A DNA stretch of 12,735 nt from Hamadaea sp013361475. GTDB lineage: Bacteria; Actinomycetota; Actinomycetes; Mycobacteriales; Micromonosporaceae. Shown here one piece after another: positions 8,201 to 12,735 of the stretch. Each line of letters starts with the position of its first letter. Within the stretch, counting starts at the first letter, position 1. The stretch lies in assembly GCF_040654195.1 (NCBI RefSeq), contig NZ_JBFAHM010000032.1:1-12735 (forward strand), in the 5' to 3' direction. The translations under genes were made by a program, and so were the position numbers. The notes under the pieces were generated by a model. It did no database searches. It was not told where the DNA came from and was given only the letters and a program-made list of their open reading frames with translations.

Positions 8201-11200
8201 ATCAAACCTACGACCGTATTTCCGAGTCCACCGACCATGGCCTAGTCACCGTTGACGTCGCACACCCCGAGGGCGTCGACGGCACTGAGGACGACGAAAC
8301 CTGCACCTTGACCGAGTACGCCGGCACTTCCGCAGCATGGATGACTGACCGAGTGGCACAGAGGACCGTCTACGGCAAGACATCGATCTACCCAGGCACC
8401 CTCTGCAAGGGACCCGATAGTCCCAACAATGTCCTCAAGCAGGAGCGGTTCTACTACGACCAGCAGGCGTTCCGGGACCTTCCCGGCGACGCCTCGCAGG
8501 TGCGTGGTTTGCAGACGAAATCTGAGGCCGTCATCGGCTGGAAGAAGCTGATCGGCGAGGGACCCTGCACCGACGACTTCTCCTGCGTGGGTGTCTATGA
8601 CACTGTCGCGCAGACGGAGTACGACATCCATGGCCGGCCGACGAAGGTCACCAACAGCCTCGGGTATGTGACCACCACCGAATATGCGCCTGCTTCGGAC
8701 AAGGCCATAACGTCAATCACCGTTACCGACCCGAAGGGGTTCACGACCGTAACCGCGGTCGACCCCCTCCGCGGACTTCCCAAGACCGTTACCGACGCCA
8801 ACGCCAAGACGACCACCGGCGAATACGACGCGCTCGGCCGGCTAACGAAAGTCTGGCGGCCGGGACACTCAACGAGTACAACGCCGGACACGGAGTACAC
8901 CTACGCGGTTCGCGGCTCGACCGGACCGTCCTACACAATCAGCTACGTGCTCGGCCCGAACGGCAACACGATTCGCTCCTTCGAATTGCTCGACGGACTG
9001 GGCCGAACCCGCCAGGTACAGACCCCGGCCACCAGCGGTCTGCTCATAACGACCACAAACTATGACGCGCGCGGCTTGACCACGAGCACGTCGGTGTTCA
9101 ACTACGACGAAGTCGCCATGCCCTACGGGGCGATTGTGATGCCGACCGCGCCGCCAGTCGAGCACCGGTATACCTACGACACCGCCGGAAGGCAGACCTC
9201 CGACGCCTTGTGGTCCGCCGGCGCCCAGAAGTGGACGATCACCACCACGAGCTACTTCGGCGACCACACCACGGTCAACAGCGCCACCGGCGGCATCGAC
9301 GCGACCACCTACACGGACATCTTCGGGCGCACCACCGGCCTGCTGCAGACCAACGAATCTACTGTCGTCGGTCCGATGTCCCGCTACGAGTACGACAAAC
9401 TCGACCGGCTCGCAAAGGTCGTCGGCTCCGACGATGCCGCATGGATGTACACCTACGATTCGCGCGGCCGAAAGACCCGGACCGTGGATCCCGACACCGG
9501 TACGTCCACAACCGACTATGACGCCGACGGAAACATCACCAAGACCGTCGACGGCCGCGGCCAGGTCCTGACCTACACCTACGACGCTCTGGGCCGCAAA
9601 ACGGGATTGTATAAGTCCACCGACCAGACGGCCGCAAACATGCTGGCCAGCTGGAGCTACGACACCGTGCCCAGTGGAAAGGGCCAGCTGGCCTCATCCA
9701 GCCGCTACATCGGTGGCAACCAGGTCGGCGGCTCCGCCTACACGCAGCAGATCACCAGCTATGACGACAGCTACAAGCCTCGGCACACCGACCTGATCAT
9801 CCCCGCGACTGAAGGCGCCCTCGCAGGAACCTACGGCATCGACTACACCTACAAGACCAACGGTGCCCCGGCAACCCAGGCCACCGTCAAGAAATCCGGT
9901 GCGTCTGTAGGCGGGCTGGCGGACGAAACTCTGGTTTACACCTACAACAGCGTCGGTCAAACAGTCGGGGTCGCTGGCGGTGCTGCCAGCGCACCCCAGA
10001 CGTATGTCGCCGATACTGCCTACACCTACGACGGGCTCGTGGCGCAGCAGATCCTGGGTACCGCTGGCAAGCAGGTCCGCCACACCTACAGCTACGACGA
10101 CGCCACCCGTCGGCTGACCTCATCCCAGGTCGACGTCCAGACCTCGGCGACCACCTGGGTCAACCAGAAGACCATCGACGCATACGTCTACGACAACGGC
10201 GGCAACGTCCAATCCATCCAGACCACGACCAACGGGATCGTCGACCAAGCCGAATGCTTCGACTTCGACTACCTGCGCCGCCTGACCGACGCGTGGACCG
10301 AAGCATCGGCCACATGCGACAGCAGCAACAAGCAGGTAGCCGGGGTTGACCCATACCGGCTGAGCTGGACGTTTGATCTCGCGGGCAACCGCAAGACTGA
10401 AACCAGCTACAAGGCGGACGGAAGCGTCGATTATCTGTCGACTTACACTTACGGCGCTACTGGCAAGCCGCTGCACGCGCTTGCCTCCGTCGTCACCACA
10501 GGGACCGGCGCGGGCACGAAGACGTACGACTACGACGCCGCCGGCAACACCATTAGCCGACCCGCTCCTGGGGGAAGCCAGCAGTCCTTGAGCTGGACCG
10601 AGGACGGCAAGCTCTCCCTGGTTGACGATTCCAGCGACACCAGCATGGTGTACGACGCGGACGGCAACCGCATCATCCGCGTCGAGCCGGGCGGCTACCG
10701 GACGCTCTATCTGCCGGACGGAAGTGAACTGCGCGCGAACGGCAGTGGTGCTGTGATGGCCATCCGCTACTACGGTGGTGTAGCCGCGCGGTCGGCCAAC
10801 ACCGATTCGTCCGGCAACCTGACCAGCGGATCGACGCTGACCTGGACGATCACCGACCACCACGGCACCGGTTCGATCGTGGTCGACTCGTCCACCCTGT
10901 CGTGCCAGCGTCGGCGCAGTGCACCCTTCGGCGCGGGCCGCGGGAGCCAGCCGAGCGGATTCGGTAGCAAGGGCTTCGTCGGCGGTACCAACGATCCGAC
11001 TGGACTCGTGCACGTGGGCGCTCGCGAGTACGACCCGACGATCGGGCGCTTCATCAGCGTCGACCCCGTCTTCGACAGCTCAGACCCACAGAGCTGGAAC
11101 GGCTACGCGTACGCCAATAACGCCCCGGTAACCAGCAGCGACCCGACCGGTGAGATGCGTGACTCTAAGGATGAGGGAAGTGGCGGCTGCTCTGGCGCGC

Positions 11201-11826
11201 TGTCTTGCGAGGTGGACAAGCCGGCGAGACCTACGGGTCCGTCGTGTGAGAACAGCGGCGGCGCCAGTTCCCGAAGTGCGACTTGTGGCCCCACGGTCCA
11301 CGAGCCGAAGCAGGAAGATCGGGATACCGAAAGCAACCGACTCTTCGGTTCGATTGCACAGGCAGCGGGGCTGGGTTTTGTCGGCTTGGTGAATGGAATG
11401 CAGTCCGGCGGCCTCTGCGGAGGCGGTGGGGTAGTGGCTACCGTGGCTATGTCCGGTCAGCTGTGCATTGTGGGTGACGACGAGGTCGTCGGACTGACTT
11501 GGACGAAGAGTTACGGTGGCGGATTCGGCACGTCAGCCGGCGTTAACGTGGCAGTCACCGAGTCCGACGGAACCTTCGACGACGCGGCAGGGTACGGACG
11601 CTATGGCAACGTGGCTCTTGGCGATTACGAGTTCGGTTACGGTCAGAGTCTGGACGAGCACGATCAGCCGAACGGGGTAGAGAGTTACAGCGTGGGCTAC
11701 GGCAAAGGCACCGGGTATACGCCCGTCTCTGGCGGTGGTCAGTACACGGAGGTTATCGGGCGACCCCTTACCTGGAACGAGTTGACGCCAGTCCTGATGT
11801 TCGGAGCATGGGGTGCCCTCTGGTAG
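5293..11826 (+). CDS. Secreted RHS/YD-repeat protein with a variable C-terminal tip
   Basis: A 2177-aa RHS-family protein in one uninterrupted frame. Residues 1-47 form a signal peptide: Lys/Arg n-region, hydrophobic LMSLVLVAGLFSVL, and cleavage likely after HPALA. Residues about 48-300 are a Ser/Thr/Ala-rich region. Residues about 306-480 resemble the SpvB/RHS N-terminal region (SALSWQAGTSSGAFSTSY, SWLGEGWSYEPGYIERSY). YD repeats run from about residue 1108 to 1800 (YDIHGRPTKV, YDALGRLTKV, YDSRGRKTRT, YDADGNRIIRV), and by family knowledge should form a beta-cage shell. The RHS core follows, with DPTGLVHVGAREYDPTIGRF around residue 1912 and NGYAYANNAPVTSSDPTG ending at 1953. Residues 1954-2177 are the variable tip. 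In RHS proteins the core's Asp-containing DPxG region is linked to autocleavage releasing the tip, which is inferred here. GTG at 5293 is chosen because it precedes the signal peptide and has GGGG 5 nt upstream. Confidence 0.92.
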   Translation: MVTGSVKRELLSSASARFSARGRLAQLMSLVLVAGLFSVLPAHPALAEGAAATAPDESSPATPVGVKTAPQAQSDQTQWSAPSVTWPSAASTTVTLPQTTTAAKTSSSTDASVLSTAPVTTTVGGLPVAVTAVDVADGGDVLSERALQDAADGSDMPGAVTLSSIDHATAEAAGAAAGLRVSRADGLNAAATVDLSVNYAAFGHAYGGDYGPRLRAVLAPACALATPDLPDCATRTPLVGGNDAKAQSVSARVELSVSAGTTAAQSIESGPGGLGTVDGADVSAAEQVVLLEATGSSDSGTFKKTSLSSALSWQAGTSSGAFSTSYKLNVPSVPGSLTPDITFSYSSSAVDGRTNAESAQTSWLGEGWSYEPGYIERSYRSCAQDKDTTPTYANATADLCWNQDNATLVWGGKSTPLVRDDATDKWKMADGDGSKIEKYVGLGNYGEGAETWQITTADGTKYYFGMNKLPTWNTGNPETHSAWNVPVFANHSSDRCYNKRGTGFANSWCVMTWRWNLDYVVDPAGNSMTYYYQKQTPKTGLNGSATNLVSYDRGGSLLKIEYGIRAGQEFTGVKPVGLVEFTQGDRCLSSCWTGGGPSPVVENWPDVPWDLDCPPVKTSCTGNVSPSFWTYRRLAKVTTKVWNHTLATPSYVPVDEWALDHAFPATSESATDPALWLDDIVHTGLTGTAVALPTVHFGGNRFANRAGFEAVNTGVNILRYRLTQVFNEFGGLTAVTYEGSDCGAGTSAPDPDWNPKRCFPQQYTPPGNTTDGGWTWWNKIRVTQVKEQDLVGGQPDVLHTYSYTNTGSSSTNILWHHNDDSFGSRLADRSWSDFRGWSTVTTVTGTAGSGTIKREQVFFRGLNGDRTDDGWGTRSVTVTDSRGVAWADLQSRAGALLEEKSFTLNAAGAEVVDSSTISFPVEWSTGSRTITGAQPPTQTAYVSENRATLSRQRLADSNTYRYHKIDYTWDQTYDRISESTDHGLVTVDVAHPEGVDGTEDDETCTLTEYAGTSAAWMTDRVAQRTVYGKTSIYPGTLCKGPDSPNNVLKQERFYYDQQAFRDLPGDASQVRGLQTKSEAVIGWKKLIGEGPCTDDFSCVGVYDTVAQTEYDIHGRPTKVTNSLGYVTTTEYAPASDKAITSITVTDPKGFTTVTAVDPLRGLPKTVTDANAKTTTGEYDALGRLTKVWRPGHSTSTTPDTEYTYAVRGSTGPSYTISYVLGPNGNTIRSFELLDGLGRTRQVQTPATSGLLITTTNYDARGLTTSTSVFNYDEVAMPYGAIVMPTAPPVEHRYTYDTAGRQTSDALWSAGAQKWTITTTSYFGDHTTVNSATGGIDATTYTDIFGRTTGLLQTNESTVVGPMSRYEYDKLDRLAKVVGSDDAAWMYTYDSRGRKTRTVDPDTGTSTTDYDADGNITKTVDGRGQVLTYTYDALGRKTGLYKSTDQTAANMLASWSYDTVPSGKGQLASSSRYIGGNQVGGSAYTQQITSYDDSYKPRHTDLIIPATEGALAGTYGIDYTYKTNGAPATQATVKKSGASVGGLADETLVYTYNSVGQTVGVAGGAASAPQTYVADTAYTYDGLVAQQILGTAGKQVRHTYSYDDATRRLTSSQVDVQTSATTWVNQKTIDAYVYDNGGNVQSIQTTTNGIVDQAECFDFDYLRRLTDAWTEASATCDSSNKQVAGVDPYRLSWTFDLAGNRKTETSYKADGSVDYLSTYTYGATGKPLHALASVVTTGTGAGTKTYDYDAAGNTISRPAPGGSQQSLSWTEDGKLSLVDDSSDTSMVYDADGNRIIRVEPGGYRTLYLPDGSELRANGSGAVMAIRYYGGVAARSANTDSSGNLTSGSTLTWTITDHHGTGSIVVDSSTLSCQRRRSAPFGAGRGSQPSGFGSKGFVGGTNDPTGLVHVGAREYDPTIGRFISVDPVFDSSDPQSWNGYAYANNAPVTSSDPTGEMRDSKDEGSGGCSGALSCEVDKPARPTGPSCENSGGASSRSATCGPTVHEPKQEDRDTESNRLFGSIAQAAGLGFVGLVNGMQSGGLCGGGGVVATVAMSGQLCIVGDDEVVGLTWTKSYGGGFGTSAGVNVAVTESDGTFDDAAGYGRYGNVALGDYEFGYGQSLDEHDQPNGVESYSVGYGKGTGYTPVSGGGQYTEVIGRPLTWNELTPVLMFGAWGALW
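11152..11823 (+). other. RHS variable C-terminal tip domain (residues 1954-2177)
   Basis: This region lies directly after the DPTG that closes the RHS core. The first 55 or so residues are a polar linker with four cysteines (GGCSG, LSCEV, PSCEN, ATCGP). A hydrophobic stretch (FGSIAQAAGLGFVGLVNG) follows. Then comes a Gly/aromatic-rich region with alternating polarity (VVGLTWTKSYGGGFG, AGYGRYGNVALGDYEFGYG, ESYSVGYGKGTGY) that looks like a beta-hairpin or barrel fold, with two more cysteines. It lacks obvious HNH, deaminase, ADP-ribosyltransferase or peptidase motifs. I have an impression of similar Gly-rich tips on other actinobacterial RHS proteins but know of no assigned activity. Pore formation or surface binding are guesses. 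Confidence 0.55.
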
Positions 11827-11829
11827 CGA

Positions 11830-12060
11830 TCAGCGGTAAGCGTCGAGGGCTGTGATCACGGGTACGTCGGCCGACCGGACCCCGCCGGAATCACCGACGT
11901 GCCCGTGATCGACGGAGAACCCGGTCCCATATTCGTCCGGGGAGTACCGGTCATACAGCCGAACCGTGACGTCCGGGCTCTCACGGCAGTGGACGGTCAA
12001 CTCGTCGGGCTCGGTAGGGTTACGGTGCATCGAGCGACGATAGCGGTTCGCCAGCGCCAT
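11830..12060 (-). CDS. Small hypothetical protein convergent with the RHS gene
   Basis: A 76-aa ORF from the ATG at 12060, ending 3 bp from the RHS stop codon on the opposite strand. About 80% of its codons end in G/C by hand count, which supports coding. It is acidic and polar (DELTVHCRESPDVTVRLYDRY, DHGHVGDSGGVRSADV) with one Cys, no signal peptide and no membrane segment. I recognise no family. An upstream AGG is a weak ribosome-binding site, and an internal ATG at 12030 is an alternative start. Its position beside the RHS tip makes an immunity role conceivable. Immunity genes usually follow on the same strand, and part of this ORF overlaps a strong stem-loop, so both function and reality are uncertain. 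Confidence 0.45.
   Translation of the reverse strand: MALANRYRRSMHRNPTEPDELTVHCRESPDVTVRLYDRYSPDEYGTGFSVDHGHVGDSGGVRSADVPVITALDAYR
11854..11910 (+). terminator. Long stem-loop after the RHS gene, candidate terminator
   Basis: Arms gatcacgggtacgtcgg (11854-11870) and ccgacgtgcccgtgatc (11894-11910) pair over 17 bp around a 23-nt loop. On the plus-strand RNA the single imperfect pair is a G-U wobble. On the minus strand the same position is an A-C mismatch, which points to selection on the RHS transcript. It starts 27 nt after the RHS stop. No U-tract follows, as is common for actinobacterial terminators. Confidence 0.5.
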
Positions 12061-12246
12061 TCGCCTGGGGATTCGAGGTGGGGGAAGCGTTGACTGGCGA
12101 GACGGCTGCTACCCTCGTCATGATCGACATGGTCAACATTTGCCATCCCCCATGCGTGCTTCTCAGCCGCCAGGCCAACGCTCATCGTCGCTGCGAGCAG
12201 CGATTTAACGCTGTGACACTGGCCTTGATCGAGTAGGGTGCCGGAC
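12061..12246. other. Intergenic region between the convergent ORF and the DUF2716 gene
   Basis: It contains an extended -10-like element TGCTACCCT (12107-12115) with TTGACT at 12090-12095, though the 14-nt spacer is short. It also contains a 38-codon ORF (12120-12236, beginning MIDMVNICHPPC) ending just before the next start. The small ORF lacks a clear ribosome-binding site and could be chance. The promoter could serve it and the DUF2716 gene. Confidence 0.3.
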
Positions 12247-12735
12247 GTGGCGCTTAGGGGCTTACCGCGAGCTTGTCGGCGCTGAGAAGGCGGTCTGGGA
12301 CCGCTTCGACAAGGAGTTCGACTTCCGGCCGAGCATGCACCGGTACCCGGCAATCACCGAGCCGATTCCTTCAGTCACCTGGAGTCTGAAGATCCTGGAC
12401 GACGACCCTGGGTACGTCCGGCTCGACCGCATGGTCGAGGTCGTACATGCCGGGCTCACGTCCCTTGCGGGCACCGACTCGATCCTGTTTCTGGATTGGC
12501 AGCACACCTGCTACCGAGTCTGGCCCAGCCTCCTCGGCCCTGACAACATCGACCCAGCCGGCAAACGGGGCTGGCCACTGTCGCCGTACCCCGACAACGA
12601 CTACTACATCTACCTCGCCGAGGACTTCCGGTTCGGCACCTTCGGCCACCCCTGGGAATCGACGCTATGCGTCTTCGGCCAGGATCTTCTCAACCTCGTC
12701 GAAGCCGACTTGGACGCGCTCCTCGGCGAGGCAAT
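12247..12735 (+). CDS. DUF2716-family protein, frameshifted near the start, runs off the window
   Basis: From 12260 to the window end the plus strand is open and encodes a protein matching the DUF2716 pattern: AVWDRFDKEFDFRPS, then PIPSVTWSL, LDWQHTCYRVWP, DNDYYIYLAEDF and RFGTFGHPWESTLCVFGQ. The family has no established function that I can state. This frame has no ATG, GTG or TTG between the upstream stop (12206-12208) and the conserved region. The GTG at 12247 has AGGG 8 nt upstream but is in another frame. Removing one G from the GGGG run at 12257-12260 joins them into MALRAYRELVGAEKAVWDRF, which looks right for the family. The gene is therefore either a recent frameshift mutant, a sequencing error, or uses an unusual start. 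Its 3' end lies outside the window. Confidence 0.65.

Noticed and set aside
8600..10700. Recurrent tacacctacgac-like words as a tandem DNA repeat or CRISPR-like array
   Set aside because: They encode the YD motif of RHS repeats at irregular spacing. The periodicity is a protein feature, not a DNA repeat array.
10120..11013. A 297-codon minus-strand open frame inside the RHS gene
   Set aside because: It is antisense to the YD-repeat and core coding sequence, with low-complexity Val/Ala/Arg composition and no recognisable domain.
1..12735. tRNA, rRNA or CRISPR array
   Set aside because: I found no cloverleaf, rRNA signature or regularly spaced repeats on either strand by eye. No covariance search could be run.

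Overview
The window is high-GC DNA with strongly G/C-ending codons, GTG starts, and a very large secreted RHS/YD-repeat protein of the type common in filamentous actinomycetes (Streptomyces, Micromonosporaceae, Pseudonocardiales). A genus cannot be fixed from sequence alone.

Layout. (1) Positions 1-490 hold the tail of an upstream reading frame and a small three-helix membrane protein. (2) Positions 491-3149 are two complete insertion sequences placed end to end. The first is IS5-like (491-1567). The second is an IS701/DDE_5-like element (1571-3149). Both have terminal inverted repeats, and the same TGA triplet sits at the left edge, the junction and the right edge. Removing both ISs rebuilds a simple pre-insertion site in which the membrane-protein gene keeps its own stop codon. 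(3) Positions 3153-5023 are an ISL3-family graveyard. A transposase lacking its C-terminal part (3982-4964) has an intact right terminus at 5023. A separate ISL3 C-terminal remnant lies at 3260-3372. An intact lipoprotein gene (3426-3917) sits between the two. (4) Positions 5024-5292 are the upstream region of the RHS gene, with a diverged repeat and a plausible promoter. (5) Positions 5293-11826 are one uninterrupted 2177-aa secreted RHS protein: signal peptide, SpvB/RHS-like N-terminal region, YD repeats, RHS core, and a variable C-terminal tip of about 220 aa that I do not recognise as a known toxin. (6) Positions 11827-12735 hold a small convergent ORF, a strong stem-loop, a possible small ORF, and a DUF2716-type gene running off the window end with an apparent frameshift near its start.

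The functional centre is the RHS protein. It is presumably exported and may be processed to release its C-terminal tip. No obvious co-oriented immunity gene follows directly. The convergent 76-codon ORF and the DUF2716 gene are the nearest candidates, but the evidence is weak. All transposase genes in the window are broken by single-base frameshifts, so the mobile elements look decayed, whereas the RHS frame is clean over 6.5 kb.
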